A DNA stretch of 64,000 bases, from NCBI RefSeq assembly GCF_014635665.1, contig NZ_BMDG01000005.1:248001-312000 (forward strand), read 5' to 3'. Position 1 is the stretch's first letter, and each line of letters starts with the position of its first letter. The stretch comes from Isoptericola cucumis (GTDB lineage Bacteria; Actinomycetota; Actinomycetes; Actinomycetales; Cellulomonadaceae). A model generated the notes under the pieces. That model was not told the origin of the DNA. It saw only the letters and a list, made by a program, of their open reading frames with translations, and made no database searches. Both the position numbers and the translations under genes were made by a program. This document shows, one piece after another, positions 53,629 through 61,163 of this stretch.

Positions 53629-54369
53629 TCACGAGCAGGGCGGGAGCGCCGTGAAGGCGCCGGAGTCCGCGAGCATCTCCTGCAGCGTCGAGCGCGGCAC
53701 GAGCAGGGAGTGGCCGTCCGACGTCTTCGCGTACACCACCCCGATGACGCGGCCCTCGGCGTCCAGCGCCGCGGACCCCGACGACCCGGGCTCCACGGGC
53801 GCGTCCGTCACCAGCACCTCGCCGAGGTTCTCGTTCAGGGGGTCGGTCGTGGAGTCGACGATCGAGCCGGCGGTGATCGTCAGCTCGCCGCCCTCGGGAT
53901 AGCCGACGACGCTCACCTCGTCGCCCTGCTCGGGGTCGTCCTCCGCGATGCGCGGATGGCTCGGCAGGGGGTCCTGCGTGCGCACGACGGCGAGGTCCGC
54001 CAGCCGGGCGGTGCTCGCCGCCGAGACGGCGAGGTCGCGCCCGTCGTACGTGCTGACCTCCAGCGACTGCGAGTCGGCGACCACGTGCCGGTTGGTGATC
54101 AGCGTGTGCTCGTCGATGGCGAACCCCGACCCCGTGGACAGGCTCCCGCAGCCCACGTTGCGGATCCGGACCGCCATCCGCTGGACGGCGTCGAAGCCGT
54201 CGGGGGAGAGCTCGCCGTCTGCGGACGGCGAGCTGAACCCGGAGGGTCTGCTCGGGACGACGTCGCTCGGGATCGCGTCGGGCAGGGCGGGCAGCACCCC
54301 GCACCCCGCGAGGAGCGTGGCGAGCACGCCGGCCGCGACCCCGCGCAGCACCGCGGGCCGACCGGTCAC
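53629..54369 (-). CDS. Trypsin-like serine protease, lipoprotein
   Basis: A 246-residue exported protein. A short signal peptide ends in LLAGC (Cys23), so a lipid anchor is likely. A Pro/Ser-rich linker follows, then a chymotrypsin-fold protease with a full triad: His95 (TNRHVV), Asp125 (ADLAVV) and Ser197 (GSSGSAA). It resembles DegP/MarP-type protease domains but has no PDZ domain. The GTG start overlaps the stop of the coiled-coil gene as GTGA, which suggests the two proteins act together at the envelope. Substrate unknown. Confidence 0.85.
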   Translation of the reverse strand: MTGRPAVLRGVAAGVLATLLAGCGVLPALPDAIPSDVVPSRPSGFSSPSADGELSPDGFDAVQRMAVRIRNVGCGSLSTGSGFAIDEHTLITNRHVVADSQSLEVSTYDGRDLAVSAASTARLADLAVVRTQDPLPSHPRIAEDDPEQGDEVSVVGYPEGGELTITAGSIVDSTTDPLNENLGEVLVTDAPVEPGSSGSAALDAEGRVIGVVYAKTSDGHSLLVPRSTLQEMLADSGAFTALPPCS

Positions 54370-54986
54370 TGGTCCTGCTGCAGCTCACGCTGCAGCTGCT
54401 CGTGCGCGGCGTCGGCCTGCTTGCAGAGCTTGCGCACCTCGGTCGAGAAGCGGTCGAGGTCCTTCTGGTCGTAGGCGTCGCTGTCCTGGAGGTACCCGAT
54501 GAGCTGGGTCTGGGCGTCGACGCACTGGTCCATCGCCGTCGCGACCGCGCCCGCCGCCTCGCTGACCTGCGTCTGGTAGTCCAGGTACTGCTGGGACGCG
54601 ACGTTCTCGTCGCCCAGCTGCGCCTTCTCGTTCGCGAGGTCGCTGATGCGCTCGGTGGCGGTCGCGAGCTGTTCGCGCGCGGACACCAGCTCGGCGTCGG
54701 TCGCCTCGAGCTCGGCCCGCAGCGTCGCGACCCGGTCGGCGTACCCGCGTGCCTCCGCCTCCCAGGTGGCGCTGTCGGCCTGCCACCGCACCGTGGTCAG
54801 CCACAGGTAGCCGCCGAGCCCGAGCGCCGCCGCGAGCAGCACCGCGAGCACGAGCGCCGTCCGCCGGGGGCGCCGCAGCAGGCTCGCCGGCGCGGGCTCG
54901 TGCCGGGTGCCCGTCGGCGGTGCCTCGGACGCGGAGCGCGCCGTGTGCGGCGGAGGCCACCCGGGTGGCTGCTGCGGTGTGCTCAT
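54366..54986 (-). CDS. Membrane-anchored coiled-coil protein
   Basis: The 206 residues consist of a Pro-rich cytosolic tail (1-40), one transmembrane helix at about 44-65, and a long extracytoplasmic coiled coil (about 70-130, heptads such as RVATLRAELEATDAELVSAREQL). A helical end with two cysteines (CVDAQTQL, LCKQADAAH) follows and may form a disulfide. No family name is recognised. Overlap with the protease gene suggests a shared role, for instance as a scaffold or sensor, but that is inference. Confidence 0.75.
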   Translation of the reverse strand: MSTPQQPPGWPPPHTARSASEAPPTGTRHEPAPASLLRRPRRTALVLAVLLAAALGLGGYLWLTTVRWQADSATWEAEARGYADRVATLRAELEATDAELVSAREQLATATERISDLANEKAQLGDENVASQQYLDYQTQVSEAAGAVATAMDQCVDAQTQLIGYLQDSDAYDQKDLDRFSTEVRKLCKQADAAHEQLQRELQQDQ

Positions 54987-54999
54987 GGTGCGCGACCGG

Positions 55000-55380
55000 T
55001 CAGACGACGGAGCCGGTGTACTTCTCCCCGGGGCCCTCGCCGGGCGCGTCCGGGACGACCGACGCCTCGCGGAACGCGAGCTGGAGCGACTTGAGCCCGT
55101 CGCGCAGCGACCGGGCGTGCTGGTTGCCGATGTCGGGCGCGCTCGCGGTCACGAGCGCGGCGAGCGCGGTGATGAGCTTGCGGGCCTCGTCGAGGTCGAG
55201 GTCGTCGGCCGCGCGCCCGTCGTCGGCGAGGCCGCACTTCACGGCGGCGGCGCTCATGAGGTGGACGGCGGCGGTGGTGATGACCTCCACGGCGGCCACG
55301 TCGGCGATGTCGCGGGTGGCCTCTCCGACGCTGTCGGTGCCGTCGGTGGCCGGGAGGTGGTCGGGAGTGCTGCTGCTCAT
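55000..55380 (-). CDS. DUF1844 family protein
   Basis: A 126-residue soluble protein with the DUF1844 pattern DVAAVEVITTAAVHLMSAAAVKCGL and LDLDEARKLITALAALV. The family is widespread in actinobacteria, usually beside infC-rpmI-rplT as here, and has no known activity. The ATG at 55380 is used; one at 55389 gives three more residues. It is 13 nt upstream of the coiled-coil gene and preceded by the catalase hairpins, so it probably starts its own transcript. Confidence 0.82.
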   Translation of the reverse strand: MSSSTPDHLPATDGTDSVGEATRDIADVAAVEVITTAAVHLMSAAAVKCGLADDGRAADDLDLDEARKLITALAALVTASAPDIGNQHARSLRDGLKSLQLAFREASVVPDAPGEGPGEKYTGSVV

Positions 55381-55415
55381 GGGGTCCATCTTCGCACCGT
55401 GGCGGGGTGGGACGG

Positions 55416-55451
55416 CACGGGGGCCGGGCCCGTGCGGGCCCGGCCCCCGTG
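55416..55451 (-). terminator. Catalase terminator hairpin (distal, 16-bp stem)
   Basis: CACGGGGGCCGGGCCC at 55416-55431 pairs perfectly with 55436-55451 around a GTGC loop. It is the largest of three adjacent hairpins between the catalase stop and the DUF1844 gene. Confidence 0.75.
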
Positions 55452-55483
55452 GTGCCCCCGGCGCCGTGCGGCGCCGGGGGCAC
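55452..55483 (-). terminator. Catalase terminator hairpin (middle, 14-bp stem)
   Basis: GTGCCCCCGGCGCC at 55452-55465 pairs perfectly with 55470-55483 around a GTGC loop. It abuts the distal hairpin without a spacer. Confidence 0.75.
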
Positions 55484-55484
55484 G

Positions 55485-55499
55485 GACGCCGTCGGCGTC
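55485..55499 (-). terminator. Catalase terminator hairpin (proximal, 6-bp stem)
   Basis: GACGCC and GGCGTC form a 6-bp stem with a three-base loop, 11 nt past the catalase stop. Alone it would be weak. Confidence 0.5.
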
Positions 55500-55510
55500 G
55501 GGAGGACGCG

Positions 55511-56968
55511 TCAGGCGGAGACCTCGGAGCGGAGCTTGGCGCCCAGCTCCGCGTCGACGTTCGTCCAGTACTGGAAGAACCGCTCGCGGATCTCGTCGAT
55601 GGTGATCGACCGGCCCTGACCGGTGAGGGTCTCGAGGAAGCGCGCCTTGGCGGCGTCGTCGAAGACCTCGCGGTACAGGGTGCCTGCCTGGCCGAAGTCG
55701 TCGTCCTCGGAGTGCAGGGTCTGCGCCGAGCGCATCAGCTCGCCGTCCGTCTCCCACGCCGCCTCGACGCCGAGCAGCGGGTCGGCCACGGGGCCGCCGG
55801 CCTCGCCGAACGAGTTCGGCGTGTAGACGCGGTGCTCCGGACCGTTGAAGTGGTACTGCATGTTGCCCTGGTGCATGTAGTTCGCGACCGGGGCGGCGTG
55901 CGGCTGGTTGACCGGCAGCTGGTTGTAGTTGGTGCCGATGCGGTGGCGCTGCGCGTCCGGGTAGGAGAAGACGCGGGCCATGAGCATCTTGTCCGGCGAG
56001 ATGCCGGTGCCCGGCACCTGGTTGCCCGGCGAGAACGCCGCCTGCTCGATCTCGGCGAAGAAGTTGCGCGGGTTGCGGTTCAGCGTGAACGTGCCGACCT
56101 TGATGCGCGGGTAGTCCTTCTTCGACCAGGTCTTCGTCATGTCGAACGGGTTGAAGCGGTACGTCTTCGCGTCCTCGTACGGCATGACCTGCACGTAGAC
56201 GTCCCACGAGGGGAACTCGCCGCGGTCGATGGCCTCGTACAGGTCGCGACGGTAGTAGTCGGCGTCCTCGCCGGCGATGCGCTCGGCGTCCTCGGCCGAC
56301 ATGTGCTCCACGCCCTGCTGGGACAGGAAGTGGTACTGCACCCAGAAGCGCTCGCCGGAGGCGTTGATCCACTGGTACGTGTGCGAGCCGTAGCCGTTGA
56401 GGTGGCGCCACGACTTCGACAGGCCGCGGTCGCCCATGACGTAGGTGACCTGGTGGGCCGACTCCGGGGACAGGGTCCAGAAGTCCCACTGCATGTCGGC
56501 GTCGCGCAGGCCCGACGCGCCGAGGCGCTTCTGCGAGTGGATGAAGTCCGGGAACTTCATCGCGTCGCGCAGGAAGAAGGTGGGCGTGTTGTTGCCGACG
56601 ATGTCGAGGTTGCCCTCGGTGGTGTAGAAGCGCAGCGAGAAGCCGCGCACGTCGCGCCAGGTGTCGGGGGAGCCCTGCTCACCGGCGACGGAGGAGAACC
56701 GCAGCAGCGTCTCGCTCTTCGCGCCCTTGGCGAAGACCGCCGCCCGCGTGTACTGCGAGACGTCCTCGGTGACGACGAACTCGCCGAACGCGCCGCCGCC
56801 CTTGGCGTGCGGGTTGCGCTCCGGCACCCGCTCCCGGTTGAAGGAGGCGAGCTTCTCGACCAGGTAGCGGTCGTGCAGGACGGTGGGCCCGTCCGCACCC
56901 ACGGTGAGGGAGTGCGCGTCGCTCGCGACCGGGGTGCCGGTCTGCGTCGTCGTGAACGGCGTCGTCAT
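55511..56968 (-). CDS. katA: Monofunctional heme catalase
   Basis: Catalase splits hydrogen peroxide into water and oxygen. The 485 residues fit the small-subunit clade. The distal His53 lies in [38 protein letters not shown] follows, and the proximal heme Tyr is in [23 protein letters not shown]. The NADPH-binding region is also present. AAAGGA precedes the ATG at 7 nt. The gene lies 13 nt after a Fur-family regulator gene, and both are probably transcribed together from the fur promoter. Three hairpins follow the stop. Confidence 0.97.
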   Translation of the reverse strand: MTTPFTTTQTGTPVASDAHSLTVGADGPTVLHDRYLVEKLASFNRERVPERNPHAKGGGAFGEFVVTEDVSQYTRAAVFAKGAKSETLLRFSSVAGEQGSPDTWRDVRGFSLRFYTTEGNLDIVGNNTPTFFLRDAMKFPDFIHSQKRLGASGLRDADMQWDFWTLSPESAHQVTYVMGDRGLSKSWRHLNGYGSHTYQWINASGERFWVQYHFLSQQGVEHMSAEDAERIAGEDADYYRRDLYEAIDRGEFPSWDVYVQVMPYEDAKTYRFNPFDMTKTWSKKDYPRIKVGTFTLNRNPRNFFAEIEQAAFSPGNQVPGTGISPDKMLMARVFSYPDAQRHRIGTNYNQLPVNQPHAAPVANYMHQGNMQYHFNGPEHRVYTPNSFGEAGGPVADPLLGVEAAWETDGELMRSAQTLHSEDDDFGQAGTLYREVFDDAAKARFLETLTGQGRSITIDEIRERFFQYWTNVDAELGAKLRSEVSA

Positions 56969-56981
56969 ATGACGTCCTTTC

Positions 56982-57443
56982 TCAGGGGGTGTTGCTGGAG
57001 GGTTCGGCGGCCGGGGCGGGCTCGGCAGCGCAGGCGGGGCACAGGCCCCAGAAGGTGACCTCGGCGAGATCGACGACGAAGCCGTGCGAGTCGTTCGGCA
57101 CCAGGCACGGGGCGGCGCCCACGGTGCAGTCGACGTCGGCGACGACGCCGCACGCGCGGCACACCACGTGGTGGTGGTTGTCGCCGACCCGCCGTTCGTA
57201 GCGCGCCGGGTGCCCGGCAGGCTCCATGCGGCGCAGGAGCCCGGCGGCCGACAGGGCGCGCAGGCAGTCGTAGACCGCCTGCACCGACACCGAACCGAGG
57301 TCGTCGCGCACGCTGCGCACGACGTCGTCCGCGGTGGAGTGCTGATGCCCGTCGAGGGCGCGCAGGACGGCGAGCCGTGCGCCCGTGACGCGCAGGCCGC
57401 GGTCACGCAGCAGCATGACGTCGTCCGTGCTCGTCGTGGTCAT
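56982..57443 (-). CDS. Fur family transcriptional regulator (PerR/FurA-like)
   Basis: The 153 residues have an N-terminal winged helix ([46 protein letters not shown]) and a C-terminal dimer domain. It carries a HHH stretch and the structural zinc pairs Cys95-x-x-Cys98 (CRACG) and Cys135-x-x-Cys138 (CPAC). Linkage to catalase favours a peroxide-responsive PerR/FurA role, as with mycobacterial FurA and katG. The ATG is 7 nt from a TAGGGT box, so the mRNA may be leaderless. A 7-1-7 palindrome just upstream is the likely autoregulatory site. Confidence 0.9.
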   Translation of the reverse strand: MTTTSTDDVMLLRDRGLRVTGARLAVLRALDGHQHSTADDVVRSVRDDLGSVSVQAVYDCLRALSAAGLLRRMEPAGHPARYERRVGDNHHHVVCRACGVVADVDCTVGAAPCLVPNDSHGFVVDLAEVTFWGLCPACAAEPAPAAEPSSNTP

Positions 57444-57450
57444 GCCGGCG

Positions 57451-57456
57451 ACCCTA
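57451..57456 (-). promoter_or_regulatory. -10 box of the fur-katA operon
   Basis: On the minus strand this is TAGGGT, 7 nt before the fur ATG. The 7-1-7 palindrome lies where the -35 region would be. Confidence 0.55.
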
Positions 57457-57466
57457 GCAGCGTTTT

Positions 57467-57481
57467 CTGGAATGATTCCAG
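57467..57481. promoter_or_regulatory. Fur/PerR box (perfect 7-1-7 palindrome)
   Basis: CTGGAAT-G-ATTCCAG is a perfect inverted repeat of seven bases around one central base, the geometry of Fur-family operators. It lies 11 bp upstream of the fur -10 box, over the expected -35 site, so binding would shut off fur and katA. Site geometry is seen; the binding is inferred. Confidence 0.75.
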
Positions 57482-57583
57482 TAAACAGGAGGGCGGGTGT
57501 CGCCTCCTCGAGGTGTGACGAGGGCGACGTCTCGCCGCCGCCGACGGGGCGCCGCGGCCGTCGGGGCCGGGCCGATCCCGTGC

Positions 57584-57589
57584 TAGTCT
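57584..57589 (+). promoter_or_regulatory. Putative -10 box of infC-rpmI-rplT
   Basis: TAGTCT matches TANNNT and lies in a short AT-richer patch. The resulting leader would be about 280 nt. The -35 region (near 57561) is not a good match. Confidence 0.4.
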
Positions 57590-57795
57590 TGATGGCTGAC
57601 CGACCTGGACCGATCGCCGCCGACATCCGCACGGGTGTCACGTCGCCGGGCCAGGTGCACCAAGTGGATCCCATCCCACCCGAGCACCGACCGAACGCCC
57701 ATGGCGTCGACAGGGGCCGGGTCTGGTCGGACGGCCCGTCGTGGGTCGTCCTGCCCCGGTCGTCCGGACGTCCGCGTCCGCGACGTCGGTGATCG

Positions 57796-57864
57796 ATGGC
57801 CTCCACCTGTGCTCAGGGCGGAGGCCTTCCTTCGTTCTCGGCGGTCTACCGACGAGTTTCCTAG
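57796..57864 (+). CDS. Possible leader peptide upstream of infC (22 codons)
   Basis: An ATG-to-TAG frame encodes [28 protein letters not shown] lies a few bases before the ATG. Its TAG stop (57862-57864) provides the first two bases of the AGGAG Shine-Dalgarno of infC, so a ribosome ending here would cover or reopen that site. The frame could also be chance. I know of no family for the peptide. Confidence 0.35.
   Translation: MASTCAQGGGLPSFSAVYRRVS
57798..57826 (+). promoter_or_regulatory. Hairpin in the infC leader, possible attenuator
   Basis: GGCCTCC at 57798-57804 pairs with GGAGGCC at 57820-57826 over a 15-nt loop. It is followed by TTCCTTCGTT, one of the few T-rich stretches in the region. 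It lies inside the possible leader ORF, 36 nt before the infC Shine-Dalgarno. Attenuation is inferred by analogy with infC-rpmI-rplT leaders controlled by L20 in other bacteria. Confidence 0.45.
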
Positions 57865-57874
57865 GAGCATCACC

Positions 57875-58696
57875 ATCAGCGAGCCTCGCATCAACGACCG
57901 GATCCGCGTCCCTGAGGTCCGGCTCATCGGCCCGGGCGGGGAGCAGGTCGGCGTGGTTGCCACGGCGGTCGCCCTGAAGCTTGCCCAGGACGCCGACCTC
58001 GACCTCGTCGAGGTCGCCCCGGACGCCCGCCCGCCCGTCGCCAAGCTCATGGACTTCGGCAAGTTCAAGTACGAGTCGGACATGAAGGCGCGTGAGGCGC
58101 GGCGCAACCAGGCGAACACGGCTCTCAAGGAGATCCGGTTCCGTCTCAAGATCGACCCGCACGACTACGGGACCAAGAAGGGCCACGTCGAGCGCTTCCT
58201 GTCCGCGGGCGACAAGGTCAAGGTCATGATCATGTTCCGTGGCCGCGAGCAGTCCCGCCCCGAGATGGGCGTGCGCCTGCTGCAGCGGCTGGCGGACGAC
58301 GTGTCCGAGCTCGGCTTCGTGGAGTCGATGCCGAAGCAGGACGGTCGCAACATGACCATGGTGCTCGGGCCCGTGAAGAAGAAGGCCGACGCCAAGAGCG
58401 AGCAGCGCAAGCGCTCCGCCGAGGTCAACGCCCAGCGCAAGACGAAGTCCGAGGTCAAGGCCGAGGCTCGCGCGCAGCAGGGGTCCGAGACGGCTCCGGC
58501 CGCCCGGGAGGCTGACGCGACCCCGACCGACACCGCTCCGTCCGACACCGCTCGGGCCGACACGGCTCCGGCCGACACGGCTCCGGCCGCGGAGGCGCCG
58601 GTGAAGAAGACCACGACCCCGTCGGCCCCCAAGCCCCCGACCCCTCGGCCGGCGTCGCCGCGGCCCCCGCGGCCCAGCGCGCGACCGAGCCGCTGA
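57875..58696 (+). CDS. infC: Translation initiation factor IF-3
   Basis: IF-3 binds the 30S subunit and checks the initiator tRNA and start codon. The start is ATC at 57875: AGGAG lies 7 nt before it and the protein then begins [22 protein letters not shown], the normal IF3 N-terminus. Rare AUU/AUC starts in infC are known to let IF-3 repress its own translation. The N domain ends in [18 protein letters not shown] and the C domain holds [24 protein letters not shown]. Beyond the usual 180-200 residues, a tail of about 75 residues is rich in Ala, Pro, Thr and Lys and contains four DTAPA-like repeats. Confidence 0.95.
   Translation: MSEPRINDRIRVPEVRLIGPGGEQVGVVATAVALKLAQDADLDLVEVAPDARPPVAKLMDFGKFKYESDMKAREARRNQANTALKEIRFRLKIDPHDYGTKKGHVERFLSAGDKVKVMIMFRGREQSRPEMGVRLLQRLADDVSELGFVESMPKQDGRNMTMVLGPVKKKADAKSEQRKRSAEVNAQRKTKSEVKAEARAQQGSETAPAAREADATPTDTAPSDTARADTAPADTAPAAEAPVKKTTTPSAPKPPTPRPASPRPPRPSARPSR
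58529..58588 (+). repeat. Four tandem 15-bp units in the infC tail
   Basis: Four 15-nt units encode [15 protein letters not shown] and DTAPA. The last two are identical in DNA. They form part of the low-complexity C-terminal tail of IF-3. Confidence 0.75.
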
Positions 58697-58794
58697 CGCA
58701 CAGACCTACTGGCACCGGGTCGGCTCGCCGACCACGGTCCGCACACGTCACCGCCCACCAGGGCGGGTGACCGACACGAGGAGAGACGGCAGTC

Positions 58795-58989
58795 ATGCCG
58801 AAGAACAAGACGCACTCCGGCGCCAAGAAGCGTTTCCGGGTCACGGGTAGCGGCAAGCTCATGCGCGAGCAGACCAACGCCCGCCACTACCTCGAGCACA
58901 AGTCCAGCCGTCGCACGCGTCGTCTGGCTCAGGACCAGGTGGTCTCTGCCGCCGACACCAAGACCATCAAGAAGCTGCTCGGCAAGTGA
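58795..58989 (+). CDS. rpmI: 50S ribosomal protein L35
   Basis: The 64 residues match L35 throughout: [21 protein letters not shown] and a basic C-terminal part. GAGGAGAGACGG precedes the ATG. Placement between infC and rplT is the standard infC-rpmI-rplT operon. Confidence 0.98.
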   Translation: MPKNKTHSGAKKRFRVTGSGKLMREQTNARHYLEHKSSRRTRRLAQDQVVSAADTKTIKKLLGK

Positions 58990-59079
58990 CCCGCCCGGGC
59001 GGACCGCCCGCTCGATGAGCATCTCGTCGACAGCGGCCGCCGGCAGCACTTCCGGACCCGACACTGCAAGGAGCATCAC

Positions 59080-59463
59080 GTGGCACGCGTGAAGCGGGCG
59101 GTCAACGCCCACAAGAAGCGCCGTACGACCCTCGAGCGCGCCAGCGGCTACCGCGGCCAGCGTTCGCGCCTGTACCGGAAGGCGAAGGAGCAGGTCACCC
59201 ACTCCCTCGTCTACTCGTACCGCGACCGCAAGGCCAAGAAGGGCGACTTCCGCAAGCTGTGGATCCAGCGCATCAACGCTGCGTCCCGCGCCCAGGGCCT
59301 CACCTACAACCGCCTCATCCAGGGCCTCAAGGCCGCGGGTGTGGAGGTCGACCGCCGCATGCTCGCCGAGCTCGCGGTCAACGACGTGGCCGCGTTCAAC
59401 GCGCTCGTCCAGGTCGCCAAGGACGCGCTGCCGACCGACGTCAACGCGCCGAAGGCCGCCTGA
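59080..59463 (+). CDS. rplT: 50S ribosomal protein L20
   Basis: L20 is an early assembly protein of the large subunit and in several bacteria represses this operon by binding its leader. The 127 residues show [37 protein letters not shown] and [25 protein letters not shown] start after AAGGAG at 6 nt. Confidence 0.98.
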   Translation: MARVKRAVNAHKKRRTTLERASGYRGQRSRLYRKAKEQVTHSLVYSYRDRKAKKGDFRKLWIQRINAASRAQGLTYNRLIQGLKAAGVEVDRRMLAELAVNDVAAFNALVQVAKDALPTDVNAPKAA

Positions 59464-59546
59464 GCCTCCGCGACGCACCCGGACGCCCGGACACCCCCGA
59501 CCTGCTGATGCCCCGCATGATCCCCGGCATCCCCGAGGTGACGCTC

Positions 59547-60398
59547 GTGAACCCGCGAGCCGATCGGGTCAAGCAGGTGAGGGCGCTGTCCGGGCGTCCT
59601 GCGCGTTCCCGGCACGGCCAGTTCCTCGTCGAGGGGCCGCAGGGTGTGCGCGAGGCCGTGCGGCACGCGCCCGCGGACGTCCGTGACGTCTACCTCACGG
59701 CCGCGGCGGCGGAACGCTACGACGAGATCGTCGTCGCGGCGCGGGACGCGGGGCTGTTCGTGCACGTCGCCACCCCCGAGGTCCTCGCGGCGATGAGCGG
59801 CGACGCCCAGGGCGTGCTCGCCGTCGTGCGCACCGGCGCCGTCGTCACCCTCGTCGACGCCCTGCGCGCCGCCGCCGCACCGGCCCGCCCGCTGCTCGTC
59901 GCGGTGCTGGCCAACGTCCGCGACCCCGGCAACGCCGGCACCGTGATCCGCGCGTCCGACGCCGCCGGGGCCGACCTCGTCGTCCTCGCGGGCGAGAGCG
60001 TCGACGTGCACAACCCGAAGGTCGTGCGCTCGACCGCCGGCTCGCTCTTCCACCTGCCGGTCGTGACCGGGACGTCGCTGCCCGACGCCGTGGCGGTGCT
60101 GCGCGCCGCCGGCTGCGTCGTCCTCGCCGCCGACGGCGGCGGCGAGCACGACCTCGACGACCTGCTCGACGTCGCCGGCGCCACGTCGCGCGACGTGGCG
60201 ACGCCCGACCTCGCCGGGTCCACCGCCTGGGTGTTCGGCAACGAGGCCTGGGGGCTCCCCGAGCAGGACCGCGCGCTCGCCGACGCCGTCGTGCGCGTGC
60301 CCATCCGCGGCCGTGCCGAGTCGCTGAACCTCGCCACCGCCGCCACCGTCTGCCTGTACGCGAGCGGCCGCGCCCAGCGCGCGGTGCGCGCCGGCTGA
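59547..60398 (+). CDS. TrmH/SpoU family RNA 2'-O-methyltransferase
   Basis: A 283-residue SPOUT enzyme: an N-terminal substrate-binding domain (RHGQFLVEGPQGVREAV) and a knotted SAM-binding domain. The three SpoU motifs are NVRDPGNAGTVIRASDAAGADLV, FGNEAWGLP and SLNLATAATVCLY. It probably methylates 23S rRNA. GTG 59547 is preferred since family members begin with NPRADRVK and GAGG lies 8 nt upstream; ATG 59508 would add 13 poorly conserved residues. It follows rplT, a usual neighbour in actinobacteria. Confidence 0.9.
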   Translation: MNPRADRVKQVRALSGRPARSRHGQFLVEGPQGVREAVRHAPADVRDVYLTAAAAERYDEIVVAARDAGLFVHVATPEVLAAMSGDAQGVLAVVRTGAVVTLVDALRAAAAPARPLLVAVLANVRDPGNAGTVIRASDAAGADLVVLAGESVDVHNPKVVRSTAGSLFHLPVVTGTSLPDAVAVLRAAGCVVLAADGGGEHDLDDLLDVAGATSRDVATPDLAGSTAWVFGNEAWGLPEQDRALADAVVRVPIRGRAESLNLATAATVCLYASGRAQRAVRAG

Positions 60399-60482
60399 GC
60401 CGCCGCCGACCAGGCCCTCCGAGGCGCCTCCCGCCAGGCCGGCCCCCGGCCCGCACCGACCGTCCCGTGGCACGATGCCCGG

Positions 60483-61163
60483 ATGCGTCTGTTCACGGCC
60501 GTGTACCCGTCCGCGGAGGCGATCGCGCACCTCGAGCTGGCGCTGCACGGCGTGGGCGGCGCCGCCGTCACCGACCCCGGGGCCGGCCTGCGCTGGGTGC
60601 CCGCCGAGCAGCGGCACGTCACGCTCCTGTTCCACGGCGAGGTGCCGGACGGCGCGGTCCCGGGCTACGTCGACGCGCTCGGCGCCGCGGTGCGCGAGGT
60701 GGAGCCGTTCGAGCTCGCGCTCACCGGCAGCGGGTCGTTCGGCGGACGGACCCTCTGGGTCGGCGTCGCCGGCGCCGTGCCCGCGCTGCGGTCGCTCGCC
60801 GCGACGGCCGACGACACCGCGGCGAGCGCGGGGCTGCCGGCCGCCGACCGCGCCGGCGGGCGGCCGCACCTCACGGTCGCCCGCGCCACCCTGCGCGCGC
60901 AGCCGGAGCGGCGGCGCCGGGTCGACGCCTCGCGCGGGGGTGTGCGCGGGGGTGTGCGCGGGGGTGTGCGCGGCGTCGCCCGCACGGGCGACCTCTCCCC
61001 GCTGGCGGGCTGGGCGCACGCGCTCGCCGTGTACCGCGGGCCGGCCTGGCCGGTGGACACGGTGCACGTCGTCGCGTCGCGCCTCGGCGAGGGGAGGTCG
61101 GGCGGCCCGCTGCACGAGGACGTCGCGGTGCTGCCGCTCGCCGGTCGCGACGCCGCGGCCTAG
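60483..61163 (+). CDS. thpR: RNA 2',3'-cyclic phosphodiesterase (2H family)
   Basis: The 226 residues form a 2H phosphoesterase with both HxT motifs: His45 in RHVTLLF and His129 in RPHLTVARA. It begins MRLFTAVYPSAEAIAHLE, typical of ThpR/LigT. Such enzymes hydrolyse 2',3'-cyclic phosphates; the in vivo role is unclear. Between the second motif and the last strand lies an insertion with three GVRG units, caused by a perfect 12-bp DNA repeat. Its TAG stop overlaps the stop of the convergent kinase gene in the sequence CTAG. Confidence 0.88.
   Translation: MRLFTAVYPSAEAIAHLELALHGVGGAAVTDPGAGLRWVPAEQRHVTLLFHGEVPDGAVPGYVDALGAAVREVEPFELALTGSGSFGGRTLWVGVAGAVPALRSLAATADDTAASAGLPAADRAGGRPHLTVARATLRAQPERRRRVDASRGGVRGGVRGGVRGVARTGDLSPLAGWAHALAVYRGPAWPVDTVHVVASRLGEGRSGGPLHEDVAVLPLAGRDAAA
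60932..60973 (+). repeat. Perfect 12-bp tandem repeat in thpR (3.5 copies)
   Basis: GCGCGGGGGTGT is repeated three times without change (60932-60967), followed by a half unit. In frame it encodes RGGV/GVRG units. Perfect DNA identity points to recent slippage and possible copy-number variation between strains. Confidence 0.8.

Larger units (their letters stand above)
57444..57874 (+). other. Divergent intergenic region and infC leader (431 bp)
   Basis: Without a longer gene. From the left it holds the fur promoter and Fur box, then a TAGTCT box at 57584-57589 that would start a leader of about 280 nt for infC. The leader ends with a 22-codon ORF, a hairpin inside it, and the infC Shine-Dalgarno. 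The infC frame is open upstream to about 57635, but that stretch does not look like IF3. Confidence 0.6.

Noticed and set aside
57635-57874. N-terminal extension of infC upstream of the ATC start
   Set aside because: The frame is open, but the translated stretch does not resemble IF3, has no suitable ribosome site and would run through the leader hairpin.
60932-60973. Short regular repeats as a possible CRISPR array
   Set aside because: The units are 12 bp without spacers and lie in frame inside thpR. No array with 25-40 bp repeats and unique spacers was seen anywhere in the window.
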